From the NCBI RefSeq assembly GCF_014642175.1, contig NZ_BMIL01000001.1:372001-436000 (forward strand): a stretch of DNA of 64,000 nucleotides, written 5' to 3'. The DNA comes from Pedobacter quisquiliarum. Lineage in GTDB: Bacteria > Bacteroidota > Bacteroidia > Sphingobacteriales > Sphingobacteriaceae. Below the pieces are notes generated by a model. The model searched no databases. It saw nothing but the letters and a program-made list of their open reading frames with translations, and was not told the origin of the DNA. Position numbers and translations under genes: made by a program. Below, piece by piece: positions 26,698-35,093 of the stretch (position 1 is the first letter of the stretch; each line of letters opens with the position of its first letter).

Positions 26698-27530
26698 TTC
26701 AGAAGTTAACCTGTAAGTTGCTATTCCTGTTTGCTTTCATCAACATTTCACTTGGTTCAACACTTGCGTACGCGCAACATCCTCCGGTGTTTGAAGGCAT
26801 GAACATGGATAGCCTTTACCTCGACATGTACTCCCTGCCGTTAAAACTTGTGAAGTATAGCTACGGGAAGCCTAATGTTAAATTCCTGGTGATACACGAT
26901 AATGAGGATACTGGTGTTAAAGCTGGTTTTGAATACATCAGATTCAGCGGAGGAAGTCTTGTAGATTCGCAATATGGCGGCGTCCGGAACTATAGCTTCA
27001 GTCATCAGGATCGTAGATATCAGATCGACCCCAATAAAATTTACTCTGCTTACGGCATTATGGAAGGCCTGGAATATTATGGTGCCACGCATCCGGATGT
27101 TAATGCAAGCTTGAACAGCGCAGCAGAAATGATCCTTGAGTTCTATCATGCCGGCAAACCTGATTATATATTTACCCTACATAACAATACAGACGGTGCC
27201 TTCGGAATCAACTCTTATTTGAAAGGCTACGAGTTGGAGCTGGTCGCAGATTCTTTGCACATCAATTTCAGTATGGATCCGGATGATCTCATTCTAGTAA
27301 CTGATAATAAGTTATTTACGGAAATAAAAAAGCACAACGTGAATGTCGTGCTACAAAGCAGGGATGCTGCAGATGATGGATCGCTGTCACTTTACGCCAT
27401 GCAGAAGAATATTCCTTACATCAATGTTGAGGTGCAGCATGGGCATCAATTACAGAATCTACAGTTAATTGAAATTGCTGTCTCTGCATTAAAAAAAGCT
27501 TATCCGGATCTTTTTAACAAACCCAGATAA
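26694..27530 (+). CDS. Secreted M14-like zinc carboxypeptidase/amidohydrolase (putative)
   Basis: A signal peptide covers about residues 1-27 (cleavage after AYA). The remaining sequence has a spacing of possible zinc ligands like M14 peptidases: HDNE (His68, Glu71), His163 in FTLHNNTDG, and a later Glu246 in NVEVQHG as possible catalytic residue. The YQIDPNKIY stretch resembles the DxNR motif of that family. I infer a distant M14 or AstE-like hydrolase acting in the periplasm, perhaps on peptidoglycan peptides; it could also be an unrelated zinc enzyme. It overlaps ecsC by four bases. The end of the gene forms the left arm of a hairpin with the following bases. Confidence 0.55.
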   Translation: MIQKLTCKLLFLFAFINISLGSTLAYAQHPPVFEGMNMDSLYLDMYSLPLKLVKYSYGKPNVKFLVIHDNEDTGVKAGFEYIRFSGGSLVDSQYGGVRNYSFSHQDRRYQIDPNKIYSAYGIMEGLEYYGATHPDVNASLNSAAEMILEFYHAGKPDYIFTLHNNTDGAFGINSYLKGYELELVADSLHINFSMDPDDLILVTDNKLFTEIKKHNVNVVLQSRDAADDGSLSLYAMQKNIPYINVEVQHGHQLQNLQLIEIAVSALKKAYPDLFNKPR

Positions 27531-27536
27531 GCTTTT
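27494..27536 (+). terminator. Hairpin at the end of the M14-like gene
   Basis: AAAAGCTTATC (27494-27504) pairs with GATAAGCTTTT (27526-27536), an 11-bp stem with a 21-base loop, overlapping the last codons and stop of the 26694 gene. The short T-run at the end supports termination. The large loop makes it weaker than the other hairpins in the window. Confidence 0.5.
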
Positions 27537-27555
27537 CACCAATCTAAAGATCGGA

Positions 27556-28041
27556 TTAGTAAACGTCAGTTAACGTGATGTTGAAGTCTAAGATCGAATT
27601 TGGCGGGATCGGTCCGGTTCCTCTGTTTCCGTAACCATAATAGGAAGGGATGATAATTCTGATCGTTCCACCTTTTTGGATCATCGGAATACCAATCTGC
27701 CAGCCTGCAATTACACCGCCTAGTGGGAACTCGCGAGCTGCTCCACCTTCAGTGGTGTCGAAAGTTGCCGTATTTCCAAGTACACGACCAGAATAGTGTG
27801 CGGTTACCAATGTGCTCGGCTTGTATTCTACATTGCCGTTACCCGGCGCAATGATTTGGTAAAATACGCCAGACTCATGCTTTAAAGCTGGTATGTTATT
27901 CTTAACGATGTAGGCACGGATTGCTGCGGTGTCTGCAGCGAGCTGCGCAGCCACGTCGAAATTGCTACTGGAAGATTTTTTACAAGCTGCAAAGCCTGCT
28001 GCTATACAGAATAGGACAAGTATATATCTGAATTTTCTCAT
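27556..28041 (-). CDS. FKBP-type peptidyl-prolyl isomerase, lipoprotein
   Basis: From the ATG at 28041 a short signal ends in the lipobox AGFAAC followed by KKSSSS, so the protein is lipid-anchored and faces the periplasm or outer surface. The FKBP domain occupies the C-terminal two-thirds: STLVTAHYSGRVLGNTATFDTT, GVIAGWQIGIPMIQKGGTIRIIIPSYYGYGNRG and IPPNSILDFNITL. It should assist proline isomerisation in exported proteins. A TTG two codons upstream is a possible but less likely start. The gene is alone between two hairpins. Confidence 0.9.
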   Translation of the reverse strand: MRKFRYILVLFCIAAGFAACKKSSSSNFDVAAQLAADTAAIRAYIVKNNIPALKHESGVFYQIIAPGNGNVEYKPSTLVTAHYSGRVLGNTATFDTTEGGAAREFPLGGVIAGWQIGIPMIQKGGTIRIIIPSYYGYGNRGTGPIPPNSILDFNITLTDVY

Positions 28042-28068
28042 ATCCAAAGATAAAAACTATTGTACATA

Positions 28069-28103
28069 AAAAATGTGCTATCCCAATTGGAATAGCACAT
28101 TTT
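28069..28103 (-). terminator. Rho-independent terminator after the OYE gene
   Basis: AAAATGTGCTAT pairs with ATAGCACATTTT as a perfect 12-bp stem. Read on the minus strand it ends in a run of six T, downstream of the flavin oxidoreductase stop at 28116 and before the FKBP start. Confidence 0.75.
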
Positions 28104-28115
28104 ACAAGGTCAGGT

Positions 28116-29216
28116 TTATAGTAATTGTCCTAACGCTTCTTTACTAAAGCCTTTAAGGTCGGCTGTACGGTGATTTTTCACTTTCTCCGTCCAGTTTGGA
28201 TCCGCCAGAATTGCACGACCCACGCCAACTAAATCAAAGTCACCACGATCCATTCTGCGCAACAGTTCATCAAGTGACGAAGGTGCTGAACTTTCGCCAG
28301 CGAACGCTGCAAGGAATTCCCCGGTCAGACCAACAGAACCTACCGTAATGGTTGCCTTACCCGTAACCTTTTTCGCCCAACCCGCAAAGTTCAAGTCCGA
28401 ACCTTCAAATTCCGGCTCCCAGAAACGACGTTGTGAACAGTGGAAAATATCCACACCAGCATCAGCCATAGGCGTCAACCATTGTTCCATTTCTTCAGGT
28501 GTTGCCGCCAGTTTGTTCGTGTATGCGGATGGTTTAAATTGTGAAAGCCTGATGATTACGGCGAAATCTTCACCAACAGCGCGACGAACTTCTTTAATAA
28601 CCTCAATCGCAAAGCGGCTACGTTCTGCTAAAGTTTTACCACCAAAGCTATCGGTACGCTCGTTTGTACCCTCCCAGAAAAACTGGTCGATAAGATAACC
28701 GTGTGCACCATGAATTTCCACACAGTCAAACCCTAATCTTTTCGCATCTGCTGCCGCACGACCGAAGGCCGCGATGGTATCGGCAATATCTGCATCTGTC
28801 ATCGTATTCCCATTATTGAAGCCCGGGCGGTTTAAACCAGATGGTCCTTCAAAAGTTGTTGGCGGTAACCAGCCCGAAGGGTGGTTATCCATAATGCCCA
28901 TGTGCCAGATTTGCGGGCCCATCAGTCCGCCACCCGCATGTACTCCGTCTATAACCTGCTTCCAGCCCTTAAGTGCCGCATCGCCATAGAAATGTGGTAC
29001 CGAGCCGTCGTTAGAGGATGCCGGACGATCAATTACCGTTCCTTCTGAAAGGATCAGTCCAACTTCGCCTTCGGCTCTTCTGCGATAATAAGCCGCAACT
29101 TCCGGGGTAGGGACGCCACCTGGAGAAAATGACCGGGTCATCGGCGCCATAACAATTCTATTTTTGATATTCAAAGACTTCAAACTAAATGGTTTGAAAA
29201 GGCTCTCATTACTCAT
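28116..29216 (-). CDS. Old yellow enzyme, NADH:flavin oxidoreductase (NemA/OYE-like)
   Basis: FMN-dependent ene-reductase of 366 residues that reduces activated alkenes, quinone-like electrophiles or nitro compounds. Family signs: LFKPFSLKSLNIKNRIVMAPMTRSF at the N-terminus, PQIWHMG, and the FMN/substrate motif DCVEIHGAHGYLIDQFFWEGTNERTDSFGG (His-Gly-Ala-His pair). VGVGRAILADPNW closes the barrel. It lies 23 bases after an ArsR-type repressor gene, so it is probably induced by electrophiles through that repressor. Confidence 0.92.
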   Translation of the reverse strand: MSNESLFKPFSLKSLNIKNRIVMAPMTRSFSPGGVPTPEVAAYYRRRAEGEVGLILSEGTVIDRPASSNDGSVPHFYGDAALKGWKQVIDGVHAGGGLMGPQIWHMGIMDNHPSGWLPPTTFEGPSGLNRPGFNNGNTMTDADIADTIAAFGRAAADAKRLGFDCVEIHGAHGYLIDQFFWEGTNERTDSFGGKTLAERSRFAIEVIKEVRRAVGEDFAVIIRLSQFKPSAYTNKLAATPEEMEQWLTPMADAGVDIFHCSQRRFWEPEFEGSDLNFAGWAKKVTGKATITVGSVGLTGEFLAAFAGESSAPSSLDELLRRMDRGDFDLVGVGRAILADPNWTEKVKNHRTADLKGFSKEALGQLL

Positions 29217-29239
29217 AAGTATGTATATTAATTAAGCTT

Positions 29240-29539
29240 TTATAATTCAATATTAATACGCGCTAACAGCGCCTTGATGGCCGCCTCGTCACGACGGTAG
29301 TAAGTCCATTGACCTACACGGGCCGCGCTAACCAGACCTGCCCGCTGTAAAACAGCAAGGTATTCCGAGACAGTAGACTGTGTTAGCCCGGTCTTCTTCT
29401 GGATCTGACCTACGCAAACGCCATTTTCAAACCCCATCGCACTTTGTTCAACAAAGTTCGTCTCCGGGTCTTTCAGCCAGCTCAGTATCTGCAATCTGGT
29501 CTTGTTTGAAAGCGCTTTAAAAATGTCTACCTGATCCAT
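29240..29539 (-). CDS. ArsR-family repressor of the OYE gene
   Basis: A 99-residue winged-helix protein: VDIFKALSNKTRLQILSWL, then CVGQIQKKTGLTQSTVSEYLAVLQRAGLVSAARVGQWTYYRRD with recognition helix and wing. A single Cys in NGVCVGQI lies near where classical ArsR has its metal-binding Cys motif; one Cys alone points to thiol reaction with electrophiles and not to arsenic, as an inference. It sits directly upstream of the OYE gene in the same direction, and an inverted repeat overlapping its promoter suggests autoregulation. Confidence 0.88.
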   Translation of the reverse strand: MDQVDIFKALSNKTRLQILSWLKDPETNFVEQSAMGFENGVCVGQIQKKTGLTQSTVSEYLAVLQRAGLVSAARVGQWTYYRRDEAAIKALLARINIEL

Positions 29540-29543
29540 GTTG

Positions 29544-29571
29544 CAAATATATATCGGTTTTTTCCGATATA
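29544..29571 (-). promoter_or_regulatory. ArsR promoter -7 box with overlapping inverted-repeat operator
   Basis: On the minus strand TATATTTG (29551-29544) matches the Bacteroidota TAnnTTTG box. Immediately upstream, TATATCGG (29550-29557) and CCGATATA (29564-29571) form a perfect 8-bp inverted repeat around six T. A dimeric repressor bound there would cover the promoter of arsR-OYE. No distinct TTTG -33 element is seen. Confidence 0.6.
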
Positions 29572-29787
29572 CCTATTAATGCTGCAGAGATGACATTTGG
29601 CTGTATTTGAAACCTATCAAGCCTATATATATCACGCATGTTCATGATATTAATACTGTGGCTATTCCGTCCTTAACACATTATGCGAGTGTTGTTTAAG
29701 CGTATTAATTCGGTTTAATGAAGATTGGGGGTCTTTGTAAAACATTAGCATGCCCTTGCGATTTATATAGTAACCAATTTTCAATAG

Positions 29788-31734
29788 ATGATAAAAGCAA
29801 GCGGTAAAACTAGAGTTATTATCAGTAATGTTAAGCCTGTGGTTGAAGGCGGGAACTACCCGGCAAAGGCTGTAATTGGCGATACCATTTCCTTTTCGGC
29901 AGACGTATTTGGCGATGGCCATGATGCCATCGCTGCGAGTCTTTACCTCCGCAACGCTGCTGATGAGCAGGTGCAGGAGCTGCCACTGGTTTTTCAGATA
30001 AATGACTACTGGACTGTTGAACATACCTTCACTGAAATGGGCAAACACAGCTTCTGGATCGAAGGCTGGGAAGACCATTACACAAACTGGAAAAAAGGAC
30101 TTAAAAAGAAGTTTGATGCAGGGCAGGACATTGCTGTAGAAATACAGATCGGCTTATTGTTGCTCGAAAAGGCAAGTGCGGCGCTTCCGGAGCATGCATC
30201 TGCTATACAGGACTGGGCCCAGCGGCTCGAGCAGGCAGCTACACCAGCGGAAGCCGTGGAACTGGCACTTGACGAAGCGCTCGCCGATTTAATGTTTCCT
30301 TACCGACCAGAAGACATCATAAGCTCTTCTCCAGTCTTCCAGATCGAAATCGAGCGGAAGAAAGCTGCATTTAGCACCTGGTACGAGCTCTTCCCAAGAT
30401 CAGCCTCGAAAGTGCCTGGTAAACATGGAACTTTCAAGGATGTGATGACCTTATTGCCACGGGTAGCGCAGATGGGCTTTGATGTTTTGTATTTCCCACC
30501 GATACACCCCATAGGGGAGAAGAACAGGAAAGGTAAAAACAACTCCCTGGAAGCGACAGCAGATGATCCAGGGTCCCCTTGGGCAATTGGAAACCGTAGG
30601 GGCGGCCATAAAGCCATCCATCCGGAGCTGGGCACCCTGAATGATTTCAAAAAGCTTGTGGTCACAGCCAAAAGCATGGGCATCGAAATTGCCATGGATA
30701 TCGCGTTTCAATGTGCACCGGACCATCCTTACGTAAAAGCCCACCCCGAGTGGTTCATCTGGAGACCTGATGGCACCGTGCAATATGCAGAGAACCCACC
30801 CAAGCGTTATGAAGATATTCTGCCTTTTAACTTTGAAACAGACGACTGGGAAAACCTGTGGACAGAACTTAAGGATGTTATTGCTTACTGGGTAGATGCC
30901 GGTGTGACCATATTCCGTATCGATAATCCACATACAAAGGCGTTTAGATTCTGGGAGTGGACCATCGCAGAAATCCGGAATAAAAATCCCGAAGTACTCT
31001 TCCTGGCAGAAGCCTTTACACGGCCCAGAGTAATGGAGCGACTTGCCAAAGCTGGCTTCAACCAATCGTACACCTACTTCACCTGGCGCAACACAAAGAA
31101 GGAAATCGAAGAATACCTGACAGAGCTGACCAAGACCGAAATGCGGTACTACTTCAGACCGAACTTCTGGCCAAATACGCCCGACATTCTTCCGCCGGCA
31201 TTAATCACAGGAGGGGAGAATGCGCATATCACCAGACTGATTCTGGCGGCTACACTATCCTCCAGCTATGGCGTTTACGGACCGGTATATGAGTTTGGTA
31301 TCAACGTGCCACATGGTGCGAAGGAAGAATATGTAGATAACGAGAAATACGAAATACACCACTGGGATTGGGATAAATATACCCGCATCCGGGAAATCAT
31401 GATCCGGGTGAACCGCCTTCGGAAAGAAAACCCTGCGCTGCAAAGTACATGGAACATCGAGTTTGCGGAAACCACCAACGATCAGATCATTTGCTACATC
31501 AAAACGGATCCGATGACCAACAACAAGTTAATTGTTGCAGTCAACCTCGACTTCTGGAATACACATTCTGCATCTGTCCGCATTCCGGAAGCACTGCTCG
31601 GTATCACACCAGGCAGCCCGTACCGCGTTCAGGATCTTTTAAGTGGCGACGAATACCATTGGCAGGGCGAATGGCAATATGTGGAATTGAATCCATACCT
31701 CATGCCGGCACACATCTTTAGAATAGAACAATAA
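29788..31734 (+). CDS. glgE: Alpha-1,4-glucan:maltose-1-phosphate maltosyltransferase
   Basis: GH13 enzyme that elongates alpha-1,4-glucan with maltose from maltose-1-phosphate. An N-terminal immunoglobulin-like domain with helical insert (about 1-190) precedes the barrel, which starts at AAFSTWYELFPRSAS. The nucleophile is Asp379 in FRIDNPHTK and the acid Glu408 in FLAEAFTRP, both as in Streptomyces and mycobacterial GlgE. WYELFPRS and PPIHPIGEKNRKGKNN are further family marks. Length 648 is normal. The ATG at 29788 has no clear ribosome site, as is common in this phylum. It is followed after 12 bases by treS-mak and then glgB, giving a complete maltose-1-phosphate glucan route on one transcript. 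Confidence 0.95.
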   Translation: MIKASGKTRVIISNVKPVVEGGNYPAKAVIGDTISFSADVFGDGHDAIAASLYLRNAADEQVQELPLVFQINDYWTVEHTFTEMGKHSFWIEGWEDHYTNWKKGLKKKFDAGQDIAVEIQIGLLLLEKASAALPEHASAIQDWAQRLEQAATPAEAVELALDEALADLMFPYRPEDIISSSPVFQIEIERKKAAFSTWYELFPRSASKVPGKHGTFKDVMTLLPRVAQMGFDVLYFPPIHPIGEKNRKGKNNSLEATADDPGSPWAIGNRRGGHKAIHPELGTLNDFKKLVVTAKSMGIEIAMDIAFQCAPDHPYVKAHPEWFIWRPDGTVQYAENPPKRYEDILPFNFETDDWENLWTELKDVIAYWVDAGVTIFRIDNPHTKAFRFWEWTIAEIRNKNPEVLFLAEAFTRPRVMERLAKAGFNQSYTYFTWRNTKKEIEEYLTELTKTEMRYYFRPNFWPNTPDILPPALITGGENAHITRLILAATLSSSYGVYGPVYEFGINVPHGAKEEYVDNEKYEIHHWDWDKYTRIREIMIRVNRLRKENPALQSTWNIEFAETTNDQIICYIKTDPMTNNKLIVAVNLDFWNTHSASVRIPEALLGITPGSPYRVQDLLSGDEYHWQGEWQYVELNPYLMPAHIFRIEQ

Positions 31735-31746
31735 GCAAATACAACC

Positions 31747-34700
31747 ATGGCTGAAAAAAATAATCGCATTGACGAGAACATACACTGGTATAAGGACGCA
31801 ATCATTTATGAATTGCACATCAAGGCTTTCCGCGATGGGAACTGCGACGGTATCGGCGACTTCAAAGGGCTAATCGAAAAAATACCCTACCTGGCCGATC
31901 TTGGTGTCACCGCCATCTGGCTACTGCCTTTCTATCCATCACCGCTTCGTGATGATGGATATGATATTGCTGACTACTACAACATCAATCCCTCTTATGG
32001 CGATATAAAACAGTTTAAAGCTTTCTTAAAAGAAGCACACAAACGTGGGCTCCGTGTGATCACAGAGTTGGTCATCAACCACACTTCAGATCAGCATCCA
32101 TGGTTCCAGCGTGCACGGAAAGCGCCTAAAGGGTCCAACTATAGAGATTATTATGTATGGACCGATGATCCCACACAGTTCAAAGACGCGAGGATCATTT
32201 TCCAGGATTACGAAACTTCCAACTGGACCTGGGACCCGGTTGCGAAACAGTACTTCTGGCATCGATTCTTCCATCATCAGCCCGACTTAAACTTTGATAA
32301 TCCCGCAGTGCAGCAGGAAGTAATCAAAGTAATGGACTACTGGTGTAAAATGGGGGTTGATGGTTTCAGGCTTGATGCCGTGCCTTATCTTTTTGAGCGC
32401 GATGGTACCAACTGTGAGAATTTACCAGAAACACATGACTTTTTAAAGAAGCTCCGCAAGTACGTAGACGATCACTTTCCCGGAACTTTATTGCTCGCAG
32501 AGGCAAACATGTGGCCGGAAGATTCCGCTGCGTATTTTGGCGATGGCGACGAGTGCCAGATGAACTACCATTTTCCGCTGATGCCACGTATGTTTATGGC
32601 CCTGCAGATGGAAGATAAATACCCGATCACCGATATCTTTGATCAAACCCCACCAATTCCAGAAAATTGCCAATGGGGGATTTTCCTGCGTAACCATGAT
32701 GAGTTAACGCTGGAAATGGTAACTGATGAGGAGCGTGACTACATGTATAAGGTGTATGTTAAAGATCCGAAAGCCAGAATCAACCTGGGCATCAGACATC
32801 GCCTTGCACCATTACTGGAAAACAACAGACGCAAGATTGAGCTGATGAATTCCTTGCTTTTTACGCTGCCAGGTACACCCGTGATCTATTATGGCGATGA
32901 AATCGGTATGGGTGATAACTTCTACCTGGGTGATCGCGACGGTGTTCGTACGCCGATGCAGTGGCACTCAGACCGGAATGCCGGCTTCTCTGAAGCCAAT
33001 CCACAGCAACTCTATCTGCCACTTATCCTGGATCCTCAGTTTCATTATGAATCTGTCAATGTGGAACTGCAATCCAGAAATACCTCATCATTATTGTGGT
33101 GGATGAAGCGTGTGATCAGCACCAGAAAGAAATACAAGGCGCTGAGCCGTGGAGACATGAAGTTTGTGCAGAGTGAGAACGCAAAGGTTTTTGCGTTCAC
33201 CAGAACTTTTGAAGACGAGACAATGCTGATCGTAGCTAACCTCTCGAGATTCGCTCAAGTTGCAGAACTTGATCTAGATACCTTCAAAGGCTACGTACCT
33301 GTAGAAATCCTTAGCCGCAACCGCTTCCCGCAAATCAGGGAAGATATCCCATATTTCTTTACTTTAGGCGCATACGCTACACAAAGCTTTATCCTGGAGA
33401 AAGTGCATCCGGAACTTGAAACGGACGTGCAAATTCATACCATCAACATAAACAAATGGAAAGACCTCCTTAAACCGGAGGTTATCGCACAACTTGAAAC
33501 GGAGATCCTTCCAAAGTACATGATGCGTTTACGCTGGTTCGGCGGTAAGGGCAGAGGTATGGAAAACGTGAAAATCATCGACCACGCAACCCTGCCGATG
33601 GAAGAAAACAATGCCTTTGTGCTACTCCTGGAGGTTTCCTACAGGGACGGACTACCAGACATGTACCAGATTCCGGTTGCCTGTGGTATCGGCCAGTTTT
33701 CTTATAAGTTGCAGGACAATTGCCCGCAATCTGTCATTGCCTTTCTGAAAATAAACGGAGAAGATGCGGTACTTTATGACGCAATTTACGGCATCGAATT
33801 GCAACAGGCCATTTTGAGCAATATGGCAGTAAGCCAACATGTGCCACAAAATCGTTCCGAACTGTTGTTCCACGGCAACAAAGCCCTGCGTAAACATGTG
33901 CAGGAAAATCCAAAGACAAAACCTCGTGTGATTTCCGCAGAGCAGAGCAACACGTCCATCACATACGACAATACTTTTTACCTGAAGATCTACCGGAAGG
34001 TAGACCGTGCAATCAATCCGGATGTGGAGCTGAGTCGTCACTTGAGCGAAAACGCAGGCTTCAAGCACACACCAGGCTATGTAGGTGCCATTGAATGGAA
34101 GTTCGGTAAGGATACCATGGTACTGGGTATGATGCAGGAAATGGTGAAAAGCACCAGCGATGGCTGGGCGTATATGCTGGATCGCCTGGACGATTTTAAT
34201 GAGAAGATCCTTTCGACCATGGATTCCACCTTCAGCTTGCCTGAACTCGTAGGTAAGCTTACTGCGCCGGTTGAATTTGAGCAGGTACCACAATCTTTAC
34301 AGGAATTGCTGGAGGGGACAGTCGCTGAAAACTGCCTTTTACTTGGTGAAAGGACAGCAGAAATGCACCTGGCCTTAAGCCATGATACCAATGATCCTGC
34401 ATTTACGCCAGAGCCATTCTCGCTGCATTATCAACGATCTTTGTTCTCGTCCTTACAATCGCTGGTGCGCGTTGCATTTTCAAGCTTAAGCAAGAACATG
34501 AAATCGCTTGATCCTGCAATCCGTGCAGAGGCTGAAGAAGTGCTTAAAATGAAAGATGAGATCTTAACCATTCTGAAGCAGGTTTACAGCCGTAAGATAG
34601 ACGTTAACAAAATCCGTATACATGGCGACTTCCACCTGGGGCAGGTGTTGTTCACCGGAAAAGATTTCCTTATCCTGGATTTTGAAGGGGAGCCATCGAG

Positions 34701-35082
34701 AAGTTATAGTGAGCGACGTTTGAAATACTCGGCACTACGTGATGTTGCAGGTATGATCCGTTCATTCCATTATGCCGCCTTTGGAAGTTTATTCCTGGAT
34801 AATCAAATCCGCAAGGAAGACATCAATGTACTGCTTCCCTATGTAGAACAATGGTACCACTATATGAGCGGTTTCTTCTTGAAATCGTACATGGAGAAAG
34901 TTGGCAACGCACCAATTGTGCCCGACAATGCTGCGGATTTGGAAACGCTGCTGCAAACCTACATCTTGCAGAAGGCAATTTATGAGTTGAATTATGAATT
35001 AAACAATCGTCCGGACTGGGTTATTGTACCCCTGCGTGGCATCAAGGCGATTGTTGAAAAGAATAGAAGCGTAACAGTTTAA
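31747..35082 (+). CDS. treS: Trehalose synthase-maltokinase fusion
   Basis: Two enzymes in one chain of 1111 residues. The first half is trehalose synthase (GH13): YELHIKAFRDGNCDGIGDFKGL, nucleophile Asp210 in VDGFRLDAVPYL, Glu252 in LLAEANMWP and Asp318 in LRNHDEL; it interconverts trehalose and maltose. The second half, from about residue 555 (WKDLLKPEVIAQLE...MRLRWFGGKGR), is maltokinase with HGDFHLGQ (959-966, catalytic Asp961) and DFEGEP (from 978), phosphorylating maltose with ATP. The fusion channels trehalose into maltose-1-phosphate for GlgE next door. TreS-Mak (Pep2) fusions are known in several phyla. Starts 12 bases after glgE. Confidence 0.95.
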   Translation: MAEKNNRIDENIHWYKDAIIYELHIKAFRDGNCDGIGDFKGLIEKIPYLADLGVTAIWLLPFYPSPLRDDGYDIADYYNINPSYGDIKQFKAFLKEAHKRGLRVITELVINHTSDQHPWFQRARKAPKGSNYRDYYVWTDDPTQFKDARIIFQDYETSNWTWDPVAKQYFWHRFFHHQPDLNFDNPAVQQEVIKVMDYWCKMGVDGFRLDAVPYLFERDGTNCENLPETHDFLKKLRKYVDDHFPGTLLLAEANMWPEDSAAYFGDGDECQMNYHFPLMPRMFMALQMEDKYPITDIFDQTPPIPENCQWGIFLRNHDELTLEMVTDEERDYMYKVYVKDPKARINLGIRHRLAPLLENNRRKIELMNSLLFTLPGTPVIYYGDEIGMGDNFYLGDRDGVRTPMQWHSDRNAGFSEANPQQLYLPLILDPQFHYESVNVELQSRNTSSLLWWMKRVISTRKKYKALSRGDMKFVQSENAKVFAFTRTFEDETMLIVANLSRFAQVAELDLDTFKGYVPVEILSRNRFPQIREDIPYFFTLGAYATQSFILEKVHPELETDVQIHTININKWKDLLKPEVIAQLETEILPKYMMRLRWFGGKGRGMENVKIIDHATLPMEENNAFVLLLEVSYRDGLPDMYQIPVACGIGQFSYKLQDNCPQSVIAFLKINGEDAVLYDAIYGIELQQAILSNMAVSQHVPQNRSELLFHGNKALRKHVQENPKTKPRVISAEQSNTSITYDNTFYLKIYRKVDRAINPDVELSRHLSENAGFKHTPGYVGAIEWKFGKDTMVLGMMQEMVKSTSDGWAYMLDRLDDFNEKILSTMDSTFSLPELVGKLTAPVEFEQVPQSLQELLEGTVAENCLLLGERTAEMHLALSHDTNDPAFTPEPFSLHYQRSLFSSLQSLVRVAFSSLSKNMKSLDPAIRAEAEEVLKMKDEILTILKQVYSRKIDVNKIRIHGDFHLGQVLFTGKDFLILDFEGEPSRSYSERRLKYSALRDVAGMIRSFHYAAFGSLFLDNQIRKEDINVLLPYVEQWYHYMSGFFLKSYMEKVGNAPIVPDNAADLETLLQTYILQKAIYELNYELNNRPDWVIVPLRGIKAIVEKNRSVTV

Positions 35083-35093
35083 GCAGATAAAGA

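Noticed and set aside
29662..30078. A 138-codon minus-strand frame across the glgE start
   Set aside because: Overlaps the glgE N-terminal domain antisense; no start context or family resemblance.
30451..31065. A 204-codon minus-strand frame inside glgE
   Set aside because: Fully contained in the catalytic barrel of glgE on the opposite strand with no motif of its own.
33652..34293. A 213-codon open frame on the minus strand inside treS-mak
   Set aside because: It lies wholly antisense to the maltokinase half, has no family motif, and its composition is what a shadow of a conserved gene gives.
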